A stretch of DNA of 64,000 nucleotides from an uncultured Bacilli bacterium (GCA_934096075.1 CAKOLN010000001.1:145166-209165), one strand, 5' to 3'; shown: positions 17,728-25,764, counted from the stretch's first letter. Notes: a model not told the origin generated them from the sequence alone. Made by a program: numbers and translations.

Positions 17728-19461
17728 ATGTTAGGAGAATATTTATCATTAAAATTTATATTATTGTTTTATAGAGATAAGTCTATGTTTATAAAGTATT
17801 TATTTGAAGATGGAATGCCAAATAGTTTTTATAATGAAATAGTTAGTAGGCTAGACAAGGGTGATGTTAAATTAGCATATTTATTAAGTAAGAAAGATCC
17901 TTATAAAATAGTAAGTTATTTAAAGAATATTCCATATTATGAAACACTCGCATATTTTATAAATTTAAATGATTATTATGAAACATCATTTAGATATATT
18001 AAAAGTATAATTGAAAAATTAAATACTATTCCTAGAGAGAATTTTCTTAATCAAACTGTTAAAGATGAACCACGATGGAAACTTAGAAAGATAATGATAT
18101 ATACAGATGAAGGATTTATGTTACTTGCATATAAACTATATTTAACTCTTGGACTCAATAATACATTAGAATTATTAAATGGTATGTATGGAGAAGTAAG
18201 TTGTGAAACAGTTAATTTTATGTTTAATAATTGGAGTTCTATTGAAAAATATAATCAAATTTTAATTAATTTTTTATTTAATAATAAGAAGAGTAACGAA
18301 AATGTAATAAGATTAATGCTAAGTGGAAAAGTTAATGAATTCTTTTTGAAGTTTCCTGAATTTATAAGTAATTTAGATTATTATGTTGATAAGTTAGGTA
18401 CTAGTTTACCTTTAACAAAAGTTTGTCAAATTTTAAATGATAGAATTATACCAAATAATCCATATCATTCTAATATAGCAAGTGATATTTATAATGATAT
18501 GATACCTTCTTATAAACATAAATATATGTATGATGATTATGATGAAAAATATATTAAGAAAATAAATGATAAATTTTATGAAGAGAATTTAGAAAATATG
18601 TTTAGTTCATCTATTCCAGAGTTTAAATATACTGAAAATGATATTACATGTGAAGTGTTAAAAAAGAGTGATCCTAAAATACTTGTAATGGGTTATAGAA
18701 CTAATAATTGTTTTAGAATTAATGGAGATGCATTAGTCTTGTTTAAAAAATCGGCTATGAATAAACATATGAGAGTTATTTCTGTATCTACTAAAGAAAG
18801 AAGAGATATAGCAATGATGTTACTTTTTAGAAATGGGAATGTTCTTGTTGGTCAAGGTATAGAGATTAGTAAATCTTTTCAAAATAAAGAGTATCGTGAA
18901 AAAATATATAATGCTTTAAAAAATACTTTAAAAGAAATGATGAATTATATGAATTTAAAAAATGACGAAATAGTAGCTACAATTATAGGCAATAGCAATG
19001 CAAATGTTATGGAATTTAATGATAATGTACTTTCATTTAGAGTTAAACCTATATTAGATGATGAAGGAAAGTATTATGATGGATTTAATCATTATCAATA
19101 TTTGTTAGATTTAAAGGTAGGTAAAAGTCTTAGTGATTTAAAATTATTTCTACCAACTAAAGAATATTATGATGAAAGAACTTGTGTAAGCCATTATTAT
19201 GATTTTAAGAATCAAGTAATTAAACCTTATGATGGTAGTAAGATTTTTTCAATATGCGAGAGAAATAAATCTAAAAATTGGGCTCAATTGTATATTAGAA
19301 AAGATATAAAAGAATGTCATGTTGGACAAGATTGGTATATTATTCTTTTTGATGATGGAACAATTATTGAAGAAAAGTGTGGTATGGATCCAAGAACTTT
19401 AGATGAAATTAAAGAATGTTATGAAAATATAAATGCAAAGAGAATGTCAAAAAGTATGTAA
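17728..19461 (+). CDS. hypothetical protein with TNNCFR motif
   Basis: Not recognised. The 577-residue product appears cytoplasmic, with no signal or membrane helix. The N-terminal 280 residues are helical and rich in Tyr and Asn. The second half holds a compact motif (VMGYRTNNCFRINGDA, then VISVSTKERRDIAMMLLFRNG and VLVGQGIE) recalling nucleic-acid or peptidase-associated domains without a clear match. GAGGGGG precedes the start. It has its own promoter and a neighbouring promoter follows, so it is monocistronic. Confidence 0.7.
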   Translation: MLGEYLSLKFILLFYRDKSMFIKYLFEDGMPNSFYNEIVSRLDKGDVKLAYLLSKKDPYKIVSYLKNIPYYETLAYFINLNDYYETSFRYIKSIIEKLNTIPRENFLNQTVKDEPRWKLRKIMIYTDEGFMLLAYKLYLTLGLNNTLELLNGMYGEVSCETVNFMFNNWSSIEKYNQILINFLFNNKKSNENVIRLMLSGKVNEFFLKFPEFISNLDYYVDKLGTSLPLTKVCQILNDRIIPNNPYHSNIASDIYNDMIPSYKHKYMYDDYDEKYIKKINDKFYEENLENMFSSSIPEFKYTENDITCEVLKKSDPKILVMGYRTNNCFRINGDALVLFKKSAMNKHMRVISVSTKERRDIAMMLLFRNGNVLVGQGIEISKSFQNKEYREKIYNALKNTLKEMMNYMNLKNDEIVATIIGNSNANVMEFNDNVLSFRVKPILDDEGKYYDGFNHYQYLLDLKVGKSLSDLKLFLPTKEYYDERTCVSHYYDFKNQVIKPYDGSKIFSICERNKSKNWAQLYIRKDIKECHVGQDWYIILFDDGTIIEEKCGMDPRTLDEIKECYENINAKRMSKSM

Positions 19462-19465
19462 TAAC

Positions 19466-19494
19466 TTTACATGTTTTTTATATGGTAGTATTAT
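19466..19494 (+). promoter_or_regulatory. promoter of the DUF1003 gene
   Basis: TTTACA (19466-19471), 17-base spacer, TATTAT (19489-19494), 17 bases before the likely start. Confidence 0.65.
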
Positions 19495-19511
19495 TTAACT
19501 AGGTGATAAAA

Positions 19512-20018
19512 ATGGAAAAGAAGAAAACTAAAAAAGAGATTGTTAAAATGTTACTTAATCAAAATTTGGAAACTGAAGATGAAGAAGAGTTAATTGATTT
19601 ATTAATAGATAATTCTATAGCAGTAGATGTTGATAAACAAGATAAGGATAATGAAAAGTTTGGAGATAGAGTTGCTGATAAAATAACAAAGTTTGCTGGT
19701 AGTTGGGGATTCATATTAGGTTTTACTATGTTTTTAATACTTTGGATTATATTAAATTTAACTATTTTTAAAAATTTAGATCCATATCCTTTTATATTAT
19801 TAAATCTATTATTATCTTGTATTGCAGCTTTACAAGCACCTATTATTATGATGAGTCAAAATCGCGCAGCTAAAAAAGATAGTATGAGAAGTAAAAATGA
19901 TTATAAGACTGATTTAAAAAGTGAATTAATATTAGAAGAGTTACATGATAAAATGGAGAAGATTATATCAAATCAAAATAAGATATTAAAGGAGTTAAGT
20001 AAACAAAGTGACAAGTGA
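19512..20018 (+). CDS. DUF1003 membrane protein
   Basis: A 168-residue protein with a charged N-terminus (acidic EDEEELIDLLID), the DUF1003 core (DRVADKITKFAGSWGFIL, then two membrane helices around YPFILLNLLLSCIAALQAP, and MMSQNRAAKKD) and a C-terminal coiled helix. DUF1003 proteins are small two-helix inner-membrane proteins of unknown function. AGGTG at 19501-19505 serves the ATG at 19512; a GTG at 19503 inside it is less likely. The TGA stop lies inside the following terminator stem. Confidence 0.85.
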   Translation: MEKKKTKKEIVKMLLNQNLETEDEEELIDLLIDNSIAVDVDKQDKDNEKFGDRVADKITKFAGSWGFILGFTMFLILWIILNLTIFKNLDPYPFILLNLLLSCIAALQAPIIMMSQNRAAKKDSMRSKNDYKTDLKSELILEELHDKMEKIISNQNKILKELSKQSDK

Positions 20019-20040
20019 TAAGAAATTCACTTGTTTTTTA
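20011..20040 (+). terminator. terminator after the DUF1003 gene
   Basis: ACAAGTGA, 8-base loop, TCACTTGT, then TTTTTTA. The 5' arm includes the stop codon. Confidence 0.85.
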
Positions 20041-20098
20041 GTAAAATAAAAGCGTTTTATATAGTTTTTGTCGTATATATATTTAGGAGGCAAAAATT

Positions 20099-21061
20099 AT
20101 GAACTATTATGATGAAATAAAAAATATATTAGTAGACAATATAATTGGAAGAAAAGTAAGAGAATATAAAAGTAATCAAAAAGATTTAGAAGGATACTAT
20201 AATGTAGGTAAATTACTTATAGAAGCACAAGGTGGAGAAGCAAGAGCTAAATATGGTAATCAACTTATTAAAGAATATTCTGAGAGATTAACGAGTGAAC
20301 TTGGTAAAGGGTTTTCTACCAGAAGTTTAAAATATATGAGGAAGTTTTATTTAGTTTGTCAAAAAGGGCAGCCATTGGCTGCCAAATTCAAAACTTTTAA
20401 TATAACATGGTCAAACATATGTGAAATATTAAAACTAAAAGATGAAAATGAGATAGAATATTACTTAAATATTTCAAATACATTTAATCTAACAAAAAGA
20501 GAATTGAGATGTAAGATTAAATCTAAAGAATATGATAGGATTGATAATGAAGTGAAAGAAAAACTATCTAGACAAGAAGTAGTACCAATTAAAGATACAA
20601 TACCTAATCCAGTGGTATTAAATGGTTTAAAGTTTAAAGAAGGACTAACAGAGAAAATACTTCAAAAATATATAGATGAAAATCCAGTTGAATTTTGTAA
20701 GTCTTTAGGTGAAGGATATACATATGTTAATAGTCAATATAAAATTAAAATCGGAAATAATTATAATTATATTGATGTATTATTGTTTAATACAATTGAT
20801 TTAAATTATGTTGTAGTGGAATTAAAGATAACAGAATTAAAGAAAGAACATATAGGACAAATACAAACATATATGAATTATATAGATTTAGAACTAAAGA
20901 AAGAATACCATAATAAAACTAATGGAGTAATCTTGTGTAGAAAAAATAATAAATGGCTAATAAAGTATATAAATAGTGAAGAAATAAGAATAAGAAGATT
21001 TATAACAAGTGATGAAAATATTTGTGAGTATTTAAGAGGCAAAAATTATGAACTATTATGA
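20099..21061 (+). CDS. YhcG/DUF1016 family PDDEXK nuclease, tandem copy 1
   Basis: YhcG-type proteins join an N-terminal DUF1016 helical domain (about 1-160) to a C-terminal PDDEXK nuclease-like domain. In this 320-residue protein the nuclease core is seen in NPVEFCKSLGEGYTYV, YNYIDVLLFN and YVVVELKI (the D and E-x-K). They are often near restriction-modification or transposon genes, and a role in nucleic acid cleavage is inferred. AGGAGG precedes the ATG. Copy 2 starts before this gene ends (14-base overlap). The last residues (RGKNYELL) are translated from the ribosome binding site and start of copy 2, so the original C-terminus was lost at the duplication joint. A GC-rich palindrome sits at 20367-20383. 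Confidence 0.88.
   Translation: MNYYDEIKNILVDNIIGRKVREYKSNQKDLEGYYNVGKLLIEAQGGEARAKYGNQLIKEYSERLTSELGKGFSTRSLKYMRKFYLVCQKGQPLAAKFKTFNITWSNICEILKLKDENEIEYYLNISNTFNLTKRELRCKIKSKEYDRIDNEVKEKLSRQEVVPIKDTIPNPVVLNGLKFKEGLTEKILQKYIDENPVEFCKSLGEGYTYVNSQYKIKIGNNYNYIDVLLFNTIDLNYVVVELKITELKKEHIGQIQTYMNYIDLELKKEYHNKTNGVILCRKNNKWLIKYINSEEIRIRRFITSDENICEYLRGKNYELL
20367..20383. repeat. GC-rich perfect palindrome inside YhcG copy 1
   Basis: GGCAGCC, loop ATT, GGCTGCC. It starts 268 bases after the A of the start codon, in a region otherwise about 25-30% GC, and encodes part of QKGQPLAAKF. Confidence 0.9.
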
Positions 21062-21998
21062 TGAAATAAAAAATATATTAGTAGACAATATAATTGGAAG
21101 AAAAGTAAGAGAATATAAAAGTAATCAAAAAGATTTAGAAGGATACTATAATGTAGGTAAATTACTTATAGAAGCACAAGGTGGAGAAGCAAGAGCTAAA
21201 TATGGTAATCAACTTATTAAAGAATATTCTAAAAGGTTAACGAGTGAGCTTGGTAAGGGATATACGCCTACTAGATTAAAATATATGAGGGAATTTTACT
21301 TGTTAATCAAAAAAAGTCCGACACTGTCGGACCAATTTAGAAGTATTAATATAACATGGTCAAACATATGTGAAATATTAAAACTAAAAGATGAAAAAGA
21401 AATTGAATATTATTTAAATATTTCAAGTAAGTTTAATTTGTCTACAAGAGATTTAAGAAAAAGAATTAAATTAAAAGAATATGATAGACTTGATGATGAA
21501 GTGAAAGAAAAGTTATCTAAACAAGAAGTAGTACCAATTAAAGATACAATACCTAATCCAGTGGTATTAAATGGTTTAAGGTTTAAAGAAAAACTAACAG
21601 AGAAAATACTTCAAAAATATGTAGACGAAAATCCAGTTGAATTTTGTAAGTCATTAGGTGAAGGATATACATATGTTAATAGTCAATATAAAATTAAAAT
21701 CGGAAATAATTATAATTATATTGATGTCTTATTATTTAATGTTATAGATATGAATTATGTTGTAGTAGAATTAAAAATAACAGAATTAAAGAAAGAACAT
21801 ATTGGTCAGATAGAAACATATATGAATTATATAGATTTAGAACTTAAGAAAGAATATCATAATAAGACTAATGGAGTAATCTTATGTAGAAAAGATAATA
21901 AATGGTTAATAAAGTATATAAATAGTGAAGAAATAAGAATAAGAAAATTTATAACAAGAGATGAAAATATTTGTGAATATTTAGAAAAAACTGCTTAA
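21048..21998 (+). CDS. YhcG/DUF1016 family PDDEXK nuclease, tandem copy 2
   Basis: 316 residues with the same domain order as copy 1. The first 61 codons are identical in DNA to copy 1. The segment around residues 70-100 and 130-150 is strongly diverged, and the nuclease half is nearly identical again (YNYIDVLLFN, YVVVELKI). The C-terminus is CEYLEKTA, probably the ancestral end. The ribosome binding site AAGAGG lies within the end of copy 1. Divergence limited to the middle of the DUF1016 part suggests that this part contacts a variable target or partner. A different palindrome (21316-21332) sits at the same offset as in copy 1. Confidence 0.88.
   Translation: MNYYDEIKNILVDNIIGRKVREYKSNQKDLEGYYNVGKLLIEAQGGEARAKYGNQLIKEYSKRLTSELGKGYTPTRLKYMREFYLLIKKSPTLSDQFRSINITWSNICEILKLKDEKEIEYYLNISSKFNLSTRDLRKRIKLKEYDRLDDEVKEKLSKQEVVPIKDTIPNPVVLNGLRFKEKLTEKILQKYVDENPVEFCKSLGEGYTYVNSQYKIKIGNNYNYIDVLLFNVIDMNYVVVELKITELKKEHIGQIETYMNYIDLELKKEYHNKTNGVILCRKDNKWLIKYINSEEIRIRKFITRDENICEYLEKTA
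21316..21332. repeat. GC-rich perfect palindrome inside YhcG copy 2
   Basis: GTCCGAC, loop ACT, GTCGGAC. It also starts 268 bases after the start codon, encodes part of KKSPTLSDQF, and is unrelated in sequence to the palindrome of copy 1. Confidence 0.9.
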
Positions 21999-22013
21999 AA
22001 TAACAAAACTGGG

Positions 22014-22042
22014 TTGAAAAATAAGGTATTTTGTGATATTAT
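22014..22042 (+). promoter_or_regulatory. promoter of the rplK-rplA operon
   Basis: TTGAAA (22014-22019), 17-base spacer, TATTAT (22037-22042) preceded by TGA (extended -10). A strong, textbook promoter, 112 bases before the L11 start. Confidence 0.85.
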
Positions 22043-22047
22043 TTGAA

Positions 22048-22116
22048 GCGAGTTATATATTTATTATGTAACTAAATAAGTGGGAGAGAATTTGGATTAC
22101 TTGATAAACCACTCGC
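22048..22116 (+). promoter_or_regulatory. candidate ribosomal protein L1-type autoregulatory leader
   Basis: The leader of the L11-L1 operon can pair GCGAGT (22048-22053) with ACTCGC (22111-22116). Alternatively AGTGG (22079-22083) pairs with CCACT (22109-22113), enclosing GAGAG...GGATTAC...GATAAA. The second fold resembles the 23S rRNA-like L1 binding site found ahead of L11-L1 operons. Autoregulation by L1 is known for such leaders; here it is inferred. Confidence 0.55.
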
Positions 22117-22153
22117 GAAATTTACTAAATAAAATTTATAGGAGGTGTTTTTC

Positions 22154-22753
22154 GTGGCAAAGAAAGTTACTAAAGTCGTTAAGATTCAAATCCCTGCAGG
22201 TAAAGCAACACCAGCTCCACCAGTAGGTACTATTTTCGGACCTTTAGGAATTAATCTACAAGAATTTTGTACAAGATATAATGATGCAACTAGAGAAAAA
22301 ATGGGAGATATAATTCCAGTTGAAGTTACTGTTTTCGAAGATAGAAGTTTTGATTTCGTACTTAAGACTCCACCAACTGCTTCATTATTGTTAAAGGCAG
22401 CTAAATTACAAAAAGGTGGTGTTAAAGGCGCTAATGAAATAGTTGCTACTATAACTAAGGATCAATTAAAAGAAATAGCAGAAATTAAATTACCAGATGA
22501 AAATACTAATAATATTGATGCTGTTATGAGAACTATTGCTGGAACAGCAAGAAATATGGGAATTGCTGTTAAAGGATTAAATGATAAGGAACTTGAAGAA
22601 CAAGCAGAAGAAGCTAAAGAAGCTGAAGCTGAAATGGCTAAGTTAGATGAAGAACTTGCTGAAATGGAAGCAAATGCTAAAGCTATGGCTGATCAAGATG
22701 TTCCTGAAGTTGAATCAACTGAACAAAAACAAGAACAAGAAACAGAAGAATAA
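22154..22753 (+). CDS. rplK: 50S ribosomal protein L11 with an acidic C-terminal extension
   Basis: L11 binds 23S rRNA at the GTPase centre and helps recruit the stringent factor. The normal protein is present (VKIQIPAGKATPAPPVG, the RDKSF-like DRSFDFVLKTPP, and the C-terminal rRNA-binding domain ending MGIAVKG near residue 140). It is followed by about 55 extra residues made almost wholly of E, A, K and Q. Usual L11 is about 141 aa; this one is 199. GTG at 22154 is the start because GGAGGT ends seven bases before it. secE and nusG, which usually precede rplK, are absent here. Confidence 0.95.
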   Translation: MAKKVTKVVKIQIPAGKATPAPPVGTIFGPLGINLQEFCTRYNDATREKMGDIIPVEVTVFEDRSFDFVLKTPPTASLLLKAAKLQKGGVKGANEIVATITKDQLKEIAEIKLPDENTNNIDAVMRTIAGTARNMGIAVKGLNDKELEEQAEEAKEAEAEMAKLDEELAEMEANAKAMADQDVPEVESTEQKQEQETEE

Positions 22754-22810
22754 TTTAAAGTCGAGTAAAGTAATATAATAATCCAAATACCACATAAAGG
22801 AGGGAAAAAT

Positions 22811-23500
22811 ATGAAACGTCATGGACGTGCTTATGTGGAAGCTTCTAAGAGTGTAGATAAAACTAAAGCATATACACCAGAAGAAGCGGTTAAACTAGTA
22901 AAATCTCTTTCAAAAAGAAAATTTGATGAAACTGTTGAAGTAGCATTAAATTTAAATATTGATACTACTAAGAGTGATCAACAAGTAAGAAGTAGTTTTA
23001 CATTACCTCATGGTACTGGTAAGACTAAAAAAATCTTAGTTGTTACTAAAACTAAAGCAGAAGAAGCTAAGAAAGCTGGAGCTGACTTTGTAGGAGCAGA
23101 AGAAATCGTTGAAAAGATTGGAAAAGAAAACTGGTTTGATTACGACATCATAGTTGCAACACCTGAAATGATGGTTAGCCTTGGTAAATTAGGTAAAGTA
23201 TTAGGACCTAAAGGATTAATGCCTAACCCTAAAACAGGAACAGTTACAACTAATGTAGAAGCTGCTATTGAAAATATCAAAAAAGGTATGATTGAGTATC
23301 GTGCAGATTCAAACGGAAACGTTCACGCTATTGTTGGTAAAGTAAGTTTTGATGAAAAAGCATTAACTGAAAACTTAGTTGCTTTCATTAATGAAGTTAT
23401 CAAAAATAAACCAAGTGGTGTAAAGGGAACTTTTGTTAAAAATATAACAATATCTTCAACAATGGGTCCTGGAGTTAAATTAGATTTAACAAATTTCTAA
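22811..23500 (+). CDS. rplA: 50S ribosomal protein L1
   Basis: L1 binds the L1 stalk of 23S rRNA, helps release deacylated tRNA and represses its own operon by binding an mRNA copy of the rRNA site. The 229-residue product is full length, with AVKLVKSL, the VGKLGKVLGPKGLMPNPKTGTVT core and the C-terminal TMGPGVKLD. AAAGGAGGG precedes the ATG. It shares the transcript with rplK, 57 bases upstream. Confidence 0.97.
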   Translation: MKRHGRAYVEASKSVDKTKAYTPEEAVKLVKSLSKRKFDETVEVALNLNIDTTKSDQQVRSSFTLPHGTGKTKKILVVTKTKAEEAKKAGADFVGAEEIVEKIGKENWFDYDIIVATPEMMVSLGKLGKVLGPKGLMPNPKTGTVTTNVEAAIENIKKGMIEYRADSNGNVHAIVGKVSFDEKALTENLVAFINEVIKNKPSGVKGTFVKNITISSTMGPGVKLDLTNF

Positions 23501-23507
23501 TTAACTA

Positions 23508-23536
23508 TTTACAAATGAACTAAAATGTTATAAAAT
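23508..23536 (+). promoter_or_regulatory. promoter of the rplJ-rplL operon
   Basis: TTTACA (23508-23513) and, after 17 bases, TAAAAT (23531-23536), within the TGTTATAAAAT stretch. It lies just before the L10 leader. Confidence 0.65.
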
Positions 23537-23549
23537 ACATTTTGTAGTT

Positions 23550-23630
23550 GGCCGTAGACAGTAGGTATAAAAATAAATCCTACCGAGGAAATACTTTTTA
23601 TAGTTTTCCTTGTGCGGAAAACTTTTTTCA
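23550..23630 (+). promoter_or_regulatory. ribosomal protein L10 leader
   Basis: The leader contains CCGTAGACAGTAGGT (23552-23566) and CCTACCGAGG (23579-23588). The GTAGG/CCTAC stem and the conserved flanks are the signature of the L10 leader, which binds L10-L12 and represses the operon. It is followed by an attenuator hairpin before the rplJ start. Confidence 0.9.
23602..23629 (+). terminator. attenuator terminator in the L10 leader
   Basis: AGTTTTCC, loop TTGTGC, GGAAAACT (8-bp stem), then TTTTTTC. It lies 20 bases before the rplJ start, so L10 binding can be expected to favour termination. Confidence 0.85.
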
Positions 23631-23648
23631 ATAATAAAGGAGGAAACT

Positions 23649-24152
23649 ATGGCAAGTGAAAAAAGTCTAGGACTTAAAAAAGCTCAAGTTCAAGAGATTT
23701 GTGATAAACTTGATAATGCTAATACTTTATTATTAGTAGATTACCAAGGTATGACAGTTAAAGAACTTAGTGATTTAAGACAAAGTCTTAAGAGTAGTGG
23801 TAGTGATTTAAAAGTATATAAAAATACTTTAGCTAACTTAGCTCTTAAAGATAAAAATATTAAGTTAGATGACTATATGACTGGTCCTAATGCTTACATC
23901 TTTAGTAAAGACATTATTGAACCTATTAAATTAGTTAGTGAAGTAGCTAAGAAAAATGAAAACTTATCTATTAAAGCTGGTTATATTAATGGTGAATTTG
24001 CTAGTGTTGAAACTATTAATGAATATGCATCAATACCAAGTTACGAAGGACTTCTTACTATGTTTGCTGGTGGCTTAATTGAACATGTAAGAAACTTATC
24101 AATAGCATTAAACTTATATGCCGAAAAACAAGAAAAGGGAGGAAATGAATAA
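23649..24152 (+). CDS. rplJ: 50S ribosomal protein L10
   Basis: L10 anchors the L7/L12 dimers to the ribosomal stalk and represses its own operon through the leader. The 167-residue product has the LLVDYQGMTVKELSDLR core and the C-terminal helix that binds L12. AAAGGAGG at 23637-23644 fixes the ATG at 23649; an earlier in-frame start at 23610 lies within the attenuator and is rejected. The stop overlaps the rplL start by one base (TAATG). Confidence 0.95.
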   Translation: MASEKSLGLKKAQVQEICDKLDNANTLLLVDYQGMTVKELSDLRQSLKSSGSDLKVYKNTLANLALKDKNIKLDDYMTGPNAYIFSKDIIEPIKLVSEVAKKNENLSIKAGYINGEFASVETINEYASIPSYEGLLTMFAGGLIEHVRNLSIALNLYAEKQEKGGNE

Positions 24153-24520
24153 TGGCAAAAATTGAAAATAAAGATATTATCGAAGCTATCAAAGAAAAGA
24201 CTATTCTAGAAGTTAAAGAATTAGTTGATATGATGAAAGAAGAATTTGGAGTAGATCCAAGTGCTGTAGCTGTAGCAGCTGCTCCAGCAGCTAGCGCTGA
24301 AGATGAAGGAGACGTAACTAAGACTGTAGTTTTAACTGCTGCTGGTGCTCAAAAATTACAAGTTATTAAAATTGTAAGAGAAATCACTGGTTTAGGTCTT
24401 AAAGAAGCTAAAGATGTTGCTGATAATGGTGGTAACATTAAAGAAAACGTTTCTATGGATGAAGCTAATGAAATTAAAGCTAAATTAGAAGAAGCTGGCG
24501 CTACTGTAGAATTAAAGTAG
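24152..24520 (+). CDS. rplL: 50S ribosomal protein L7/L12
   Basis: The stalk protein that recruits translation factors. 122 residues with the N-terminal dimer domain (TILEVKELVDMMKEEFGV), the Ala-rich hinge (AVAVAAAPAASAEDEGD) and the C-terminal domain KIVREITGLGLKEAKDVAD. It is translationally coupled to rplJ by a one-base overlap and followed by a strong terminator. Confidence 0.97.
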   Translation: MAKIENKDIIEAIKEKTILEVKELVDMMKEEFGVDPSAVAVAAAPAASAEDEGDVTKTVVLTAAGAQKLQVIKIVREITGLGLKEAKDVADNGGNIKENVSMDEANEIKAKLEEAGATVELK

Positions 24521-24536
24521 TTTATAATTACTAAAT

Positions 24537-24566
24537 ACAAGTCTTGAAAATAGACTTGTTTTTTTG
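24537..24566 (+). terminator. terminator after rplL
   Basis: ACAAGTCT, loop TGAAAAT, AGACTTGT, then TTTTTTG. Loop and 5' arm contain the -35 of the next promoter. Confidence 0.9.
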
Positions 24567-24572
24567 TATAAT
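24544..24572 (+). promoter_or_regulatory. promoter embedded in the rplL terminator
   Basis: TTGAAA (24544-24549), 17-base spacer, TATAAT (24567-24572). The -35 overlaps the terminator loop. Transcription would start near 24579, at the ribosome binding site of the next gene. Confidence 0.8.
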
Positions 24573-24609
24573 TTATTTAGGAGGACTTTTAATAAAAAGT
24601 TACGAATAT

Positions 24610-25092
24610 ATGAACAAAATATTAGAACTTAGAGAAGAACTAATAAAAAGAGGGTTAATTTTAAAAAGTGAATTAGATGCTAGTTATGCTACAAATTATA
24701 AAAGTAAGAATAATTATAATAAATTAAGTAGATTGCTGTATGCTAATCCAGCGGATAAAGAATTAAAGAATAGATTTAAAGTTGCTAGAAAAGTAAAAGA
24801 AGCAAATGAAAAAAAGCAAAATCAATTGATTCATAGAATAGATCTTTTTTATAAAAGAAATAGGCATCTTGTGTTTGTTATTGGGTATTCAAATGATGAT
24901 TATATAAAATATTCATTTTTAACTGGTGAACTATTTATAGAGAAAAAAATAAATGATGAGATTGTTATTGATAATGTTAATGATTATGAAAAATATATAA
25001 GTAGTGCTATCACTGAAAATTGCTTAGAGAATGTAGATAGTGTTAAAAATTATTTTAAATGTTCTACAAATAAAAAAAGATTGGTTTTATAA
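24610..25092 (+). CDS. hypothetical lysine-rich helical protein
   Basis: Not recognised. At least 160 residues, mostly helical (ELREELIKRGL..., KVKEANEKKQNQL), with a mixed C-terminal part (HLVFVIGYSNDDYIKYSFL). The start is uncertain: AGGAGG at 24580-24585 is 24 bases before the first ATG (24610) but ideally placed (6 bases) for an ATA codon at 24592, which would add six residues (IKSYEY). It lies in the rplL-rpoB gap with two other small helical genes, where Bacillus has only ybxB. Confidence 0.6.
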   Translation: MNKILELREELIKRGLILKSELDASYATNYKSKNNYNKLSRLLYANPADKELKNRFKVARKVKEANEKKQNQLIHRIDLFYKRNRHLVFVIGYSNDDYIKYSFLTGELFIEKKINDEIVIDNVNDYEKYISSAITENCLENVDSVKNYFKCSTNKKRLVL

Positions 25093-25114
25093 ATTAAATT
25101 TTTTGGGGGAGTTT

Positions 25115-25465
25115 ATGAAAGATATAAATAAAGAAATATATAATTATGAAAGATTGCTTTTACCATTAAAATCAAGGGCTCGAAGAATAGAAAGTAGGTT
25201 GATTCAACTTAATAATAAAATAAGTGAAGATAATGATAAATTAAATGCTTTCAAAAATAACAGTCAAGAAAATGTGACGATAAAGAAGAAAACTAAGAAA
25301 CTTTTAGAAAATCATAAGAGGAGTTTAAAAAGACAGTTATTAATTAAAGAAAAAAATGACTTTAATATTTATATTTTAATGATAAAAATAAATGAATTAA
25401 AATTAATAAAGAAAATGAAGGATAATGAAGTTGAAGAAAAACATTTGAGACATGATATTGTTTAG
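25115..25465 (+). CDS. hypothetical small coiled-coil protein
   Basis: Not recognised. 116 residues, highly basic and predicted helical throughout (ERLLLPLKSRARRIESRLIQ, KKTKKLLENHKRSLKRQLL). No membrane segment. GGGGGAG precedes the ATG at 25115. It follows the previous small gene by 22 bases and precedes another by 9, so the three probably share a transcript with ybxB. Confidence 0.6.
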   Translation: MKDINKEIYNYERLLLPLKSRARRIESRLIQLNNKISEDNDKLNAFKNNSQENVTIKKKTKKLLENHKRSLKRQLLIKEKNDFNIYILMIKINELKLIKKMKDNEVEEKHLRHDIV

Positions 25466-25474
25466 GTGTAAACT

Positions 25475-25753
25475 ATGAATAGTGAGAAAAAAATAATTAG
25501 AAAGAAAATAATATTGACTAATAAAATTAAAAAATTAAAATTGTTGATAAATAAACTTGATGCAAAATATAATAGAATTTCTGAAGAATTGGATGATGAA
25601 ATACTATTTTATGGAGGAAAACGCGCTAGAGTACTTAGAAAGAAATTAGATAAATATGAATTAAATATAAGAAGTTATGAGATGTTATTAGATGAAAGCA
25701 TATTAGACTATTATATTTTAACAAATTGCAGTGTAAAAAAATTAAAAAGATAA
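25475..25753 (+). CDS. hypothetical small coiled-coil protein
   Basis: Not recognised. 92 residues, basic N-terminal helix (RKKIILTNKIKKLKLLINKL) and further coiled-coil stretches. It has the same character as the gene before it, and the two may be distant paralogues. TAGGTG precedes the ATG. ybxB follows 11 bases later. Confidence 0.6.
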   Translation: MNSEKKIIRKKIILTNKIKKLKLLINKLDAKYNRISEELDDEILFYGGKRARVLRKKLDKYELNIRSYEMLLDESILDYYILTNCSVKKLKR

Positions 25754-25764
25754 AAAGGAGTTAT

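Noticed and set aside
23610..23648. Longer N-terminus for L10
   Set aside because: It would be translated from inside the attenuator hairpin; AAAGGAGG just before 23649 fixes the normal start.
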